NCBI RefSeq assembly: GCF_022410465.1 | Contig: NZ_JAJSON010000014.1 | Span: 1 to 64,000, forward strand | From: Christiangramia crocea | Lineage (GTDB): Bacteria > Bacteroidota > Bacteroidia > Flavobacteriales > Flavobacteriaceae | DNA length: 64,000 nt | Direction: 5' to 3' | Shown here: piece by piece, positions 47,464-56,584 of the stretch | Position numbering within the stretch: the first letter of the stretch is position 1 | Layout: every line of letters starts with the position of its first letter | Program-made: the position numbers and the translations under genes | The notes under the pieces: generated by a model | Databases searched by the model: none | The model's input: the letters and a program-made list of their open reading frames with translations, nothing else | Told to the model about the DNA's origin: nothing

Positions 47464-47487
47464 TAACCCATTACGGGTTATTTTTTT
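47464..47487 (+). terminator. Host terminator, likely original end of the tRNA operon
   Basis: TAACCC-ATTAC-GGGTTA (6-bp stem) followed by seven T residues. It lies 20 bp after the attR core; before integration it would have been directly downstream of tRNA-Leu. It now separates the prophage end from the carotenoid operon. Confidence 0.75.
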
Positions 47488-47500
47488 GTCTAAAATTTAT

Positions 47501-47585
47501 TTTGTTTAATATTTTTATACATCAATTAAACAATTTAACATTTTCCTATAGGTATCGTATTCTATTTATCTTTAGATTTGTTTAA
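47501..47585 (+). promoter_or_regulatory. CarH-like gene promoter with repeated TTGTTTAA sites
   Basis: TTTGTTTAA occurs at 47501-47509 and 47577-47585, and its complement TTAAACAA at 47526-47533. TATCTTTA (47567-47574) is a plausible -7 box, 26 bp before the ATG. MerR/CarH proteins bind repeated sites spanning promoters, so these are candidate operators for autoregulation (inference). Confidence 0.45.
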
Positions 47586-47600
47586 CTTCTACTGATTACT

Positions 47601-48509
47601 ATGGAACACATTAAGCAGAATTTCAGCATTAAGGACCTTGAACACCTAAGCGGTATTAAAGCTCATACCATAAGAATATGGGAAAAACGCTACAATATAC
47701 TCCAACCCGAAAGAACGGATACAAATATCAGAACCTATGACGGAGAGAACCTTCAGAAATTACTAAACATAGCATTTCTGAATTCACATGGCTATAAGAT
47801 CTCCCGGATCTCCAGGATGAAGGAAGATGAAATCAACAGCCTGGTACAGCGTATCTCGGCCTCTGCAAGCGAGGAAAGCCGTTCAAGAAATGCTTTTAAG
47901 CTGGCGATGATGAATTTCAACGAAAGGCTTTTTCAGGAGACCTACAACAAACTGAGAGAGAAAAAAACTTTCAGAGATGTCTTTCATGACGTATTTCTTC
48001 CTTTGCTCAATGATATTGGAATGCTCTGGCAAACAGATACTATAAAACCTATACATGAGCATTATATAACCGAGCTGATCAAGCAGAAGATATATCTGAA
48101 TATTGCGGAACTCAAATTCACCAGCCCCCTGAATGGCGAAGGTGACCAAAAAATATATGTACTCTTCCTGCCGGATAACGAAATTCATGATATAGGAATA
48201 CTTTATCTGAATTACGAACTTCTGGCTGCCGGAAGAAATGCGATCTACCTGGGCCCCAGCCTTCCACTTGAAAATATAGATTATCTAATGGACAAACACG
48301 ACAACCTTGCCTTTATAAGTTATCTTACGGTATCTCCAACTAAAACAAATATCCATGAGTTCATCGAGAAGTTCCAGAACCAGGTATGTAAAAAGAAAGT
48401 AATGGACCTTCTATTATTTGGACAGCGAACCAAAGAGATCGAGTCTGAAGATCTTTCTGAAAATATTAGGGTCTTCTCCTCCATTCCCGATTTTACCAAT
48501 ACTCTTTAA
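47601..48509 (+). CDS. carH: CarH-type MerR regulator with B12-binding domain (302 aa)
   Basis: N-terminal MerR winged HTH (about 8-75; GIKAHTIRIWEKRYNILQPE). A helical bundle (about 95-180) has W143-x9-E153-H154, and a Rossmann-like cobalamin domain (about 184-302) has E194-I-H196-D-I-G199. W-x9-EH and E-x-H-x-x-G are the adenosylcobalamin-binding motifs of CarH/LitR photoreceptors; H196 would be the lower Co ligand. Such proteins repress carotenoid genes in the dark and release them in light. It lies 9 bp before crtI in the same direction, fitting control of the pathway. Confidence 0.85.
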   Translation: MEHIKQNFSIKDLEHLSGIKAHTIRIWEKRYNILQPERTDTNIRTYDGENLQKLLNIAFLNSHGYKISRISRMKEDEINSLVQRISASASEESRSRNAFKLAMMNFNERLFQETYNKLREKKTFRDVFHDVFLPLLNDIGMLWQTDTIKPIHEHYITELIKQKIYLNIAELKFTSPLNGEGDQKIYVLFLPDNEIHDIGILYLNYELLAAGRNAIYLGPSLPLENIDYLMDKHDNLAFISYLTVSPTKTNIHEFIEKFQNQVCKKKVMDLLLFGQRTKEIESEDLSENIRVFSSIPDFTNTL

Positions 48510-48518
48510 GCCATTTAA

Positions 48519-49985
48519 ATGTCTAAAACTATAAACATAATAGGTTCTGGATTTTCTTCTTTAGCTGCCTCCTGCTATCTGGCTAAATCAGGACATCATG
48601 TGGAGGTCTTCGAAAAGAATGGCAGTGTTGGCGGTAGAGCCCGGCAACTAAAAAAGGATGGCTTCACCTTCGATATTGGTCCCACCTGGTACTGGATGCC
48701 AGATGTATTTGAAAGGTTCTTTGCCGATTTCGGAAAAAAACCATCAGACTATTATTCGCTGGAAAAGCTTGACCCAGCTTACGAGGTATATTTCGGTAAA
48801 GATCAAAGAGTGAGCATCCCTGGAAATCTGGAGGGCATCTACAGGAATTTTGATAAAGAAGAACCTGGTAGCGCAAAAAAGCTTGAAGTATTTATCTCAA
48901 AAGCTCAGGACAGTTATGAGATCGCTATTAAAGATCTGGTATACCGTCCAGGGGTTTCACCATTAGAGTTAGTGACTCCTGCAACTACCAAAAGACTGGG
49001 AAGATTTTTTACCGATATCAGTTCAGAAGTTCGAAAAGAATTCACCAGCAACAAACTACGACAGATCCTGGAATTCCCGGTTTTATTTCTTGGTGCAAAA
49101 CCAAGCGACACTCCGGCATTTTATAGTTTTATGAATTATGCCGATTTTGGCCTTGGAACATGGCATCCAAAAGGTGGCATGTATAAGGTAATTGAAGGAA
49201 TAAAAGACCTGGCTGAATCCCTCGGAGTCATTTTCCACACTGATTCTCCTGTCCAAAAAATACTCGCTGTAAAAGGAAAAGCTAAAGGTATTCTTGTTGA
49301 TGGTAAGGAATATTATAGTGATATCGTTCTGTCAGGAGCAGATTATCATCATTCTGAACAATTATTACCACAGGAGTTAAGGCAGTATTCAGAAAATTAC
49401 TGGAGTAGCAAAACCTTTGCTCCTTCTTCTCTCCTATTCTATGTAGGTTTTGATAAGAAATTAAAGAATGTTTCACATCACACCTTATTTTTTGACAGTA
49501 GTTTTGAGAAACATGCAAAAAATATTTATGATTCTCCGGAATGGCCCGAAGACCCTTTGTTTTATGCGAGCTTTCCTTCCAAAACTGATAGCACCTGTGC
49601 TCCTGAAGGTAAGGAAGCAGGAATTTTTCTGATTCCACTGGCCCCCGATCTTGAAGATACTCCTGAAATTAGAGAACGTTATTTTGAGCTTATTCTCGAT
49701 AGATTTGAAAGACTGACCGATCAAAAAGTCAGTGAAAATATAATCTTCAAGGAGTCTTTTTGCGTAAATGATTTTAAGGAGGCCTATAACTCTTACAAAG
49801 GAAATGCCTATGGAATGGCTAATACCCTTTTTCAAACTGCATTTCTAAGACCAAAAATCAAGAGTAAAAAAGTTGATCAACTATATTTCACCGGACAGTT
49901 AACAGTTCCCGGACCGGGGGTTCCACCATCTTTGATCTCCGGAAAACTGGCGGCCGGCTTAATAGAAAAAAATGAAAAAAATTGA
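48519..49985 (+). CDS. crtI: Phytoene desaturase (488 aa)
   Basis: FAD-binding Rossmann start NIIGSGFSSLAASCYLAKSG with GGRAR at about 37, mid-region GTWHPKGGMYKVIEG, and the C-terminal signature YFTGQLTVPGPGVPPSLISG typical of CrtI. Converts phytoene to lycopene through successive desaturations. Length is normal. Overlaps crtB by 14 bp, so the two are translationally coupled. Confidence 0.95.
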   Translation: MSKTINIIGSGFSSLAASCYLAKSGHHVEVFEKNGSVGGRARQLKKDGFTFDIGPTWYWMPDVFERFFADFGKKPSDYYSLEKLDPAYEVYFGKDQRVSIPGNLEGIYRNFDKEEPGSAKKLEVFISKAQDSYEIAIKDLVYRPGVSPLELVTPATTKRLGRFFTDISSEVRKEFTSNKLRQILEFPVLFLGAKPSDTPAFYSFMNYADFGLGTWHPKGGMYKVIEGIKDLAESLGVIFHTDSPVQKILAVKGKAKGILVDGKEYYSDIVLSGADYHHSEQLLPQELRQYSENYWSSKTFAPSSLLFYVGFDKKLKNVSHHTLFFDSSFEKHAKNIYDSPEWPEDPLFYASFPSKTDSTCAPEGKEAGIFLIPLAPDLEDTPEIRERYFELILDRFERLTDQKVSENIIFKESFCVNDFKEAYNSYKGNAYGMANTLFQTAFLRPKIKSKKVDQLYFTGQLTVPGPGVPPSLISGKLAAGLIEKNEKN

Positions 49986-50826
49986 TATGAAAGCTATTTT
50001 TGACCATGTATCCAGATCCTGTAGCAGGGAAGTGACCAATTCCTACAGCACTTCTTTTTCATTTGCCACCAAAATGCTGGCTCCTTCCATCAGGCAGGAT
50101 ATTTATAATATTTATGGTTTTGTAAGGTTTGCAGATGAGATCGTAGACACTTTTCATGACTACAACAAGGAAGAACTTTTCAATAATTTTGAAAAAGACC
50201 TTCATAAAGCCATTGAGGACAGGATATCTCTGAACCCTATCCTGAATTCATTTCAGGAAACCGTACTTAAATACGGGATAGAAAAAGAACTTTACTGTGC
50301 TTTTATGGATAGTATGCGCCTGGATCTGCATAAATCTGAATATCTTAGCATGGATGAATACAGGCAATATATCTACGGAAGTGCAGATGTGGTGGGACTA
50401 ATGTGCTTAAGGGTATTCGTGAAAGGAGATAAGAAGAGATATGAGAAGCTTAAATCTTCGGCAATGAGCCTTGGATCAGCTTTTCAGAAAGTAAATTTTC
50501 TGAGAGACCTTAAAGCAGATTATGAAGATCTAAGCAGAAGTTATTTTCCGCATGTGGATATTTCTCAATTGAACGAAATGAATAAGGAACAGATTATCAA
50601 AGAGATAGAGGAAGATTTTCGTAAAGGCCTGAAAGGAATTGTGCAATTGCCGGTAGAAGCAAAGTTCGGAGTTTATACAGCCTATATTTATTATAAAAAA
50701 TTATTGCAAAAACTAAAGAAGGTTCCATCTTTGGAAATAAGAAAGCGCAGGATTAGAGTACCGAATTATGAAAAAGCCGGTCTGCTTGCAAAATCTTATA
50801 TTTCCTACAGACTCAACCTGATTTAA
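49972..50826 (+). CDS. crtB: Phytoene synthase (284 aa)
   Basis: First Asp-rich motif FADEIVDTFHDY and second motif NFLRDLKADYEDLSRSYFP, the two Mg-diphosphate sites of trans-prenyltransferases, with start MKKIDMKAIFDHVSRSCSRE and STSFSFATKML. Condenses two geranylgeranyl diphosphates to phytoene. An alternative ATG (MKAIFDH) lies five codons in. Normal length. Confidence 0.93.
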   Translation: MKKIDMKAIFDHVSRSCSREVTNSYSTSFSFATKMLAPSIRQDIYNIYGFVRFADEIVDTFHDYNKEELFNNFEKDLHKAIEDRISLNPILNSFQETVLKYGIEKELYCAFMDSMRLDLHKSEYLSMDEYRQYIYGSADVVGLMCLRVFVKGDKKRYEKLKSSAMSLGSAFQKVNFLRDLKADYEDLSRSYFPHVDISQLNEMNKEQIIKEIEEDFRKGLKGIVQLPVEAKFGVYTAYIYYKKLLQKLKKVPSLEIRKRRIRVPNYEKAGLLAKSYISYRLNLI

Positions 50827-50838
50827 AGATTACTGATT

Positions 50839-51288
50839 ATGGACGTTTTAATATGGATAGCGGTATTTCTGGGAACCTTCATTATGATGGAGGGAATGGC
50901 CTGGTTCACCCACAAATATATCATGCATGGCTTTTTATGGAAACTTCATAAGGACCACCATAAAAAAGACCATAGCAGCTGGTGGGAAAGGAATGATCTT
51001 TTCTTTGTTTTTTACGCCCTTGTCAGCATCGGATGTTTTCTTTTGTGGAAATATGATGATGTATGGATAGGCTTACCGTTAGGCCTGGGAATTCTTGCAT
51101 ACGGAATCACCTATTTTACGGTTCACGATATTTTTATACACCAGCGTTTCAAGATCTTTAGAAATGCAAAAAATCGGTATGCAAAAGGCATAAGAAGAGC
51201 CCATAAGATGCATCACAAACACCTGGGAAAAGATGATGGTGAGTGTTTTGGAATGCTTTTCGTACCTTTCAGATACTTCAAAAAATAA
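50839..51288 (+). CDS. crtZ: Beta-carotene hydroxylase (149 aa)
   Basis: Membrane-bound di-iron hydroxylase: histidine motifs HKYIMHG, HKDHHKKDH, HDIFIHQRF and HKMHHKHLGKDDGECFG, with three hydrophobic helices. Adds 3-hydroxyl groups to beta-ionone rings, giving zeaxanthin. Starts 12 bp after crtB. Typical length for bacterial CrtZ. Confidence 0.92.
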   Translation: MDVLIWIAVFLGTFIMMEGMAWFTHKYIMHGFLWKLHKDHHKKDHSSWWERNDLFFVFYALVSIGCFLLWKYDDVWIGLPLGLGILAYGITYFTVHDIFIHQRFKIFRNAKNRYAKGIRRAHKMHHKHLGKDDGECFGMLFVPFRYFKK

Positions 51289-51301
51289 GAAACACCAATA
51301 A

Positions 51302-52438
51302 ATGTTAGAACCAGATTATTACTACGTTATTGTGGGTGGTGGTCTGGCAGGGCTTCAGCTTGCATCATGCTTTAGTAACGATGTATTCTTTAAGGGTAAG
51401 AAAATAGCTATAATCGAGCCCACCGAAAAGATAGAGAATGATAAAACCTGGTGTTTCTGGCAGAACACTTCGGGCAAATGGGATCATCTTATTTCTAAAT
51501 CATGGAAAAAGGCTTCTTTTTTTTCTTCAGAAACCGAAAAGATACTTGATCTCGGTGATTATTCTTATAATATGATCCGGTCTTCAGATTTCTATCAAAA
51601 CGTGAAATCTGAATTAGAGGCTTCCGAAGATTTCGTCTTTATAAAAGACAGAATCGAAAAGGTGGACCCTGTTACGAGAACTGCAATTGGCAAAAAAAAC
51701 AATTATACGGCCACTCATTTCTTTGATAGCCGGGTAACGGATGATTACCAGGAAGACCCAAAAACGAGCATTTTATACCAGCATTTTAAGGGATGGGTCA
51801 TTGAAACTAAGGATACTGTTTTTGTTCCTGAAACCTTTACCATGATGGACTTCAGGCTGAAATATAAAGATTCGACGAGTTTCACTTATATACTTCCACT
51901 TACCAAAAACAAAGCTCTGGTAGAGTTCACTTTTTTCACCCCATATCTTACTGATGACAACGTCTACGATGAGATGCTCGGGAAATATCTAAGGGAAATA
52001 CTTAAATTAAAATCCTGGAAAGTTACCGAAACCGAAAGCGGCCTTATACCAATGACAGATTATCCATTCCATAAAAACAATTCAGCTTACATTACCAAAA
52101 TAGGCACAGGAGGCGGGTGGGTTAAGGCTTCCTCGGGCTATTCGTTCAAGAACACAGAGCGAAAGGTGGAAAAGATAATTGAAAACATCAAGAGGGGCTT
52201 ATTACCTTCAGAAGACCTTTTCAATAAGAACTTTGCAAGGTATGACGCTATCTTTCTTGATGTGCTGTCACACAGGAATGATCTTGGCGAACAACTATTC
52301 ACCAAATTCTACACGAAGAACGCCATAGAGGATATTTTCAGATTTCTGGACGAAGAAACATCTTTTTCTGAGAATTTAAAGATCATGCTTTCACTGTATC
52401 ACCCTGAATTCATTAAATCATTTTTCAGAAAACTATAA
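51302..52438 (+). CDS. crtY: Lycopene beta-cyclase (378 aa)
   Basis: N-terminal dinucleotide motif YVIVGGGLAGLQLASCF, the W-C-F-W block (DKTWCFWQNTSGKWDHL) and GTGGGWVKASSGYSFKNT in the C-terminal half, all typical of CrtY. Converts lycopene to beta-carotene. Last gene of the operon; its stop is 1 bp from the convergent TlpA-type gene. Together with crtZ the cluster predicts zeaxanthin as product. Confidence 0.93.
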   Translation: MLEPDYYYVIVGGGLAGLQLASCFSNDVFFKGKKIAIIEPTEKIENDKTWCFWQNTSGKWDHLISKSWKKASFFSSETEKILDLGDYSYNMIRSSDFYQNVKSELEASEDFVFIKDRIEKVDPVTRTAIGKKNNYTATHFFDSRVTDDYQEDPKTSILYQHFKGWVIETKDTVFVPETFTMMDFRLKYKDSTSFTYILPLTKNKALVEFTFFTPYLTDDNVYDEMLGKYLREILKLKSWKVTETESGLIPMTDYPFHKNNSAYITKIGTGGGWVKASSGYSFKNTERKVEKIIENIKRGLLPSEDLFNKNFARYDAIFLDVLSHRNDLGEQLFTKFYTKNAIEDIFRFLDEETSFSENLKIMLSLYHPEFIKSFFRKL

Positions 52439-52439
52439 T

Positions 52440-53024
52440 CTATTCTGCGATCAGTTCATCAAGGGTCTTCCTGAAACTGTCACTATTCCAGTCTGCAGCT
52501 CCAACCTTGTCTACTACAATACTCCCGTCTTTTGAGATAACATAAGTGGTAGGCAGCGTTCTCCCATCCATTGGTTCAGGTGCCTTTGTAAGCATCTTAT
52601 AGGATGGTAGTGTAAACCTCTTTCTTTTCATATAATTTTCAACTGTTTCATGCTGCTCCCCTGAAACAAAAAGAAAAGTCACCTTATTCTGATAATCTTC
52701 ATACAATTCCTGAAAACTTGGCATTTCAGCAATGCATGGAGGACACCAGGTAGCCCAGAAATTAACGATCACAACTTCATTTCTAAACTGGGAGAATTCG
52801 GCCCTCTTTCCCCTGCTATTCTCCAGCACCCAGTTATAATCAGCAACTTTAACCCGATCTTCCTCATCATTCACTGAAGGCGCAAAGGATATTAGTTTAT
52901 TAACGAAAATCTGTATGGGCTTTCGCGTCTGCGGAATGATCATCGCAAGGATAATAACGATTAGAATGATATTGGACCACTGATTCTTAAAAATCTTCAT
53001 GAGATGGTTGTTGAATTTCGACAA
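52440..53024 (-). CDS. TlpA/ResA-family membrane-anchored thioredoxin (194 aa)
   Basis: One N-terminal membrane anchor (about 12-32, IILIVIILAMIIPQ), then a thioredoxin fold with the active site NFWATWCPPCIAEMPSFQEL (CPPC) and the cis-Pro segment GRTLPTTYVISKDG. Likely a periplasmic thiol-disulfide protein. A downstream ATG (MKIFKNQ, residue 9) is an alternative start. Convergent with crtY. Confidence 0.85.
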   Translation of the reverse strand: MSKFNNHLMKIFKNQWSNIILIVIILAMIIPQTRKPIQIFVNKLISFAPSVNDEEDRVKVADYNWVLENSRGKRAEFSQFRNEVVIVNFWATWCPPCIAEMPSFQELYEDYQNKVTFLFVSGEQHETVENYMKRKRFTLPSYKMLTKAPEPMDGRTLPTTYVISKDGSIVVDKVGAADWNSDSFRKTLDELIAE

Positions 53025-53034
53025 ATTTAAGACA

Positions 53035-53062
53035 TAAAAAAACTCCCTGAAAAAGGGAGTTT
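53035..53062 (-). terminator. Bidirectional terminator after aconitase gene
   Basis: AACTCCC (53041-53047), 7-nt loop, GGGAGTT (53055-53061), with A-run to the left and T-run to the right, so it works in either direction. On the - strand it ends the acn transcript 26 nt after its stop and lies before the TlpA-type gene. Confidence 0.75.
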
Positions 53063-53087
53063 TCTTTTTATAATTTCAGCTTAAAGA

Positions 53088-55355
53088 TTAAGCTGCATTT
53101 TGCTTCTTAATAAGGTTAAGAGCTGAACCATGCTTATACCACTCAATCTGAGGTGCATTATAAGTGTGGTTCGCCTTGATAGTATCCTTACTACCGTCTG
53201 CATGAACGATTTCAATCGTTAATTGCGTATCCGGAGCAAAATTCTCAAGATCTACAAAGTTGAAGGTATCATCTTCCTGAATAAGATCATAATCGTTCTC
53301 ATTAGCGAAAGTTAGACCTAACATTCCCTGTTTTTTAAGGTTTGTCTCGTGAATACGGGCAAAAGATTTCACTAATACAACCTTAACACCCAGGTGTCTT
53401 GGCTCCATAGCTGCATGCTCTCTTGAAGAACCTTCACCGTAATTATGGTCTCCCACTACTACCGTTGGAATTCCTTCTTTCTTATATTCTCTTTGTACTG
53501 CAGGTACCCCATCGTACTCTCCAGTCAACTGATTCTTTACAAAATTGGTTTTCTTATTATAGGCGTTTACAGCACCTATCAAACAGTTGTTAGAGATATT
53601 GTCTAAGTGACCTCTGTAACGCAGCCATGGCCCCGCCATAGAAATATGGTCTGTAGTACACTTACCCCATGCTTTGATAAGCAATTTAGCACCGGTAAGG
53701 TTTTTCCCATCCCATGGCTCAAAAGGAGTTAATAGCTGAAGCCTTTCACTGTCTTCTGCAACCTTCACTTCTACGCTGCTTCCGTCTTCATTTGGAGCAA
53801 CATATCCGGCATCTTCAACGGCAAAGCCTTTTGTTGGAAGTTCAATTCCCTGCGGCTCGTCCAGCATCACTTCTTCCCCATCTTCATTCATCAACTTATC
53901 ACGGGTCGGATCGAAATCAAGCCTACCAGAAATTGCTATTGCTGCTACCATTTCAGGAGAACCCACGAAAGCATGAGTATTCGGGTTACCATCAGCACGC
54001 TTAGAGAAGTTACGGTTAAAAGAGTGAACGATTGTATTCTTCTCTTCACCCTTTCTGTCTGAACGATCCCACTGACCTATACATGGCCCGCAGGCATTCG
54101 TAAAGATGGTAGCTTCAAGGTCTTCAAAGATCTGAAGCAATCCGTCTCTTTCGGCCGTAAATCTAATTTGTTCCGATCCCGGGTTGATCCCGAAATCTGA
54201 TTTAGCTTTTATCTTTTTATCTACTGCCTGTTTTGCGATTGATGCGGCTCTGGTAAGATCTTCATAAGAAGAGTTGGTACAGGAACCGATAAGACCCCAG
54301 TCAACATTAATTGGCCAGTCATGCTCCTTCGCTTTTTTGCCCATTTCAGAAATTGGAGTAGCAAGGTCTGGAGTAAATGGCCCGTTTAGATGAGGCTTCA
54401 ATTCAGAAAGATTGATCTCGATAACCTCATCAAAATACTGCTCGGGATTTGCATAAACCTCATCATCACCGGTTAGATGCTCACGAACTGCATTGGCAGC
54501 TTCAGCAACATCTGCACGGTTTGTAGCTTTCAGGTAACGCTCCATAGAGTCGTCATAACCAAAAGTTGAAGTAGTTGCACCAACTTCAGCACCCATATTA
54601 CAGATAGTTCCTTTACCTGTACAGGACATAGATCGTGCACCTTCTCCAAAATATTCAATAATTGCACCGGTACCTCCCTTAACGGTAAGAATACCCGCAA
54701 CCTTTAAGATCACATCTTTAGGAGCCGTCCATCCAGAAAGTGAACCGGTAAGTTTCACTCCAATAAGTTTAGGGAATTTAAGCTCCCACGCCATTCCAGC
54801 CATCACATCAACCGCATCTGCTCCACCAACACCAATGGCAACCATTCCAAGACCTCCGGCATTCACCGTATGAGAATCGGTACCGATCATCATTCCACCA
54901 GGGAATGCATAGTTTTCAAGAACTACCTGGTGAATAATACCTGCACCGGGCTTCCAGAAACCAATTCCGTATTTGTTCGATACTGACTCCAGAAAGTCAA
55001 AAACCTCACTACTGGTCTTATTAGCAGCCTGAAGATCTATCGCAGCTCCCATTTTAGCCTGGATTAGGTGATCACAGTGAACCGTAGTTGGTACTGCAAC
55101 CTGCTTCTTTCCGGCCTGCATGAACTGTAAAAGTGCCATTTGGGCAGTCGCATCCTGGCAGGCAATCCTGTCTGGTGCAAATTCCACATAATCCTTTCCT
55201 CTGGTATAAGCTTCAGTAGCTTCACCATCCCATAAGTGAGAATAAAGAATTTTTTCTGAAAGTGTCAAAGGTTTTCCAACAACTTCACGTGCTTTGTTCA
55301 CACGATCAGCCATATGGCTATAAACCTTTTTAATCATATCAATATCGTATGCCAT
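53088..55355 (-). CDS. acn: Aconitate hydratase (755 aa)
   Basis: Mitochondrial-type aconitase: catalytic and cluster Cys in [15 protein letters not shown] (about 360) and [14 protein letters not shown] (about 423-436), substrate motif [13 protein letters not shown], and C-terminal domain with [15 protein letters not shown]. Isomerises citrate to isocitrate via [4Fe-4S] in the TCA cycle. Complete length. Promoter-like TATTTTTG lies 34 bp upstream. Confidence 0.95.
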   Translation of the reverse strand: MAYDIDMIKKVYSHMADRVNKAREVVGKPLTLSEKILYSHLWDGEATEAYTRGKDYVEFAPDRIACQDATAQMALLQFMQAGKKQVAVPTTVHCDHLIQAKMGAAIDLQAANKTSSEVFDFLESVSNKYGIGFWKPGAGIIHQVVLENYAFPGGMMIGTDSHTVNAGGLGMVAIGVGGADAVDVMAGMAWELKFPKLIGVKLTGSLSGWTAPKDVILKVAGILTVKGGTGAIIEYFGEGARSMSCTGKGTICNMGAEVGATTSTFGYDDSMERYLKATNRADVAEAANAVREHLTGDDEVYANPEQYFDEVIEINLSELKPHLNGPFTPDLATPISEMGKKAKEHDWPINVDWGLIGSCTNSSYEDLTRAASIAKQAVDKKIKAKSDFGINPGSEQIRFTAERDGLLQIFEDLEATIFTNACGPCIGQWDRSDRKGEEKNTIVHSFNRNFSKRADGNPNTHAFVGSPEMVAAIAISGRLDFDPTRDKLMNEDGEEVMLDEPQGIELPTKGFAVEDAGYVAPNEDGSSVEVKVAEDSERLQLLTPFEPWDGKNLTGAKLLIKAWGKCTTDHISMAGPWLRYRGHLDNISNNCLIGAVNAYNKKTNFVKNQLTGEYDGVPAVQREYKKEGIPTVVVGDHNYGEGSSREHAAMEPRHLGVKVVLVKSFARIHETNLKKQGMLGLTFANENDYDLIQEDDTFNFVDLENFAPDTQLTIEIVHADGSKDTIKANHTYNAPQIEWYKHGSALNLIKKQNAA

Positions 55356-55388
55356 ATTCTGTTTAATTTATGTTCTAAAAAAGTCTCG

Positions 55389-55396
55389 CAAAAATA
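55389..55396 (-). promoter_or_regulatory. Promoter -7 box of aconitase gene
   Basis: On the - strand TATTTTTG matches TAnnTTTG. A TTTTC segment lies about 20-24 bp upstream. The 273-nt gap 55356-55628 otherwise holds no gene or hairpin that I can support. Confidence 0.5.
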
Positions 55397-55628
55397 GGGA
55401 TTTTAGAGCGATTTTGAAAATTAGAAGCTATACTATAAAAAGTGTAGGAATTATTTCGGAAATTATAATTTATCCATTTAATTTTTCAACTAAACACAAT
55501 ATTTAAATGATAAATTAAGAATTCAGCAATAACAATCAATTTTTTTGAAAGATTGGTTGTTTAGACCAATTATGAATTAGCTAAAAAGACCAAAATCAGG
55601 TAAATAAAGCTTATAAAAAATACGGTTT

Positions 55629-56579
55629 CTAGAAAAGTTTCCTAATAATTTCCTCTTCCGTGATACCTTCAGCTTCCGCTTTATAATTTTTAATAATCCT
55701 ATGTCTCAGGATCCCGAAAGATACAGCCCGGACATCTTCGATATCGGGAGAGAACTTTCCATTCACAGCTGCATTGGTCTTGGCGGCCATTATCAAGTTC
55801 TGGGACGCTCTGGGACCGGCTCCCCAGTCTACATAATTCTGGACAAGGTCTGGTGCATTACTGTTTGGCCTGGTCTTACCTACCAAACGCACCGCGTATT
55901 CTATCACATTATCCGGAACCGGGATCCTGCGAATAACATGTTGTATCTCTGAAATTTCCCCGGCACTGAACAGGGCTTCCACCTGTTGAGATTCATCGGA
56001 AGTTGTGGTCTTGACCACATCTACCTCTTCCTCAAAGCTTGGATAATCAAGATTAATAGCAAACATGAACCTGTCCAGCTGAGCTTCGGGCAAGGGGTAG
56101 GTTCCTTCCTGCTCTATCGGATTTTGAGTAGCAAGCACAAAATAAGGCAGATCCAGTTTATAATGATGTCCCGCAACGGTAACCGCCCTTTCCTGCATGG
56201 CTTCCAAAAGGGCCGCCTGTGTTTTGGGAGGGGTACGGTTTATTTCATCTGCAAGAAGAATATTGGTAAAAATGGGACCTTTAATGAATTTGAACTTACG
56301 GTTCTCATCAAGTATCTCAGCTCCCAGTATATCACTGGGCATTAGATCTGGAGTAAACTGAATTCTTTTAAAATTCAAACCAAGTGCCTGTGCAATGGTA
56401 TTTACCATTAATGTTTTTGCCAGGCCCGGGACTCCTATAAGTAATGAATGACCCCCGGAAAAAATGGAGAGCAGGATCTGGTTTACCACCTCATCCTGGC
56501 CCACAATAACTTTCGCGATCTCCTTTTTAAGGTCGCGATGTTTATCTACCAATTTTTCTACCAATGCAACGTCAGACAT
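55629..56579 (-). CDS. MoxR-family AAA+ ATPase (316 aa)
   Basis: Walker A LLIGVPGLAKTLMV, Walker B ILLADEINRTPPKTQAALLEAMQE, sensor 1 FVLATQNPIEQEG, with the C-terminal lid (GPRASQNLIMAAKT). MoxR proteins act as chaperone-like ATPases, usually beside DUF58/VWA genes. Here those partners are not downstream (acn follows), so they may lie elsewhere. Preceded by surA in the same direction. Confidence 0.92.
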   Translation of the reverse strand: MSDVALVEKLVDKHRDLKKEIAKVIVGQDEVVNQILLSIFSGGHSLLIGVPGLAKTLMVNTIAQALGLNFKRIQFTPDLMPSDILGAEILDENRKFKFIKGPIFTNILLADEINRTPPKTQAALLEAMQERAVTVAGHHYKLDLPYFVLATQNPIEQEGTYPLPEAQLDRFMFAINLDYPSFEEEVDVVKTTTSDESQQVEALFSAGEISEIQHVIRRIPVPDNVIEYAVRLVGKTRPNSNAPDLVQNYVDWGAGPRASQNLIMAAKTNAAVNGKFSPDIEDVRAVSFGILRHRIIKNYKAEAEGITEEEIIRKLF

Positions 56580-56584
56580 ATAAC

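Noticed and set aside
49282-49835. - strand frames inside crtI
   Set aside because: Antisense to a clear phytoene desaturase; no start context.
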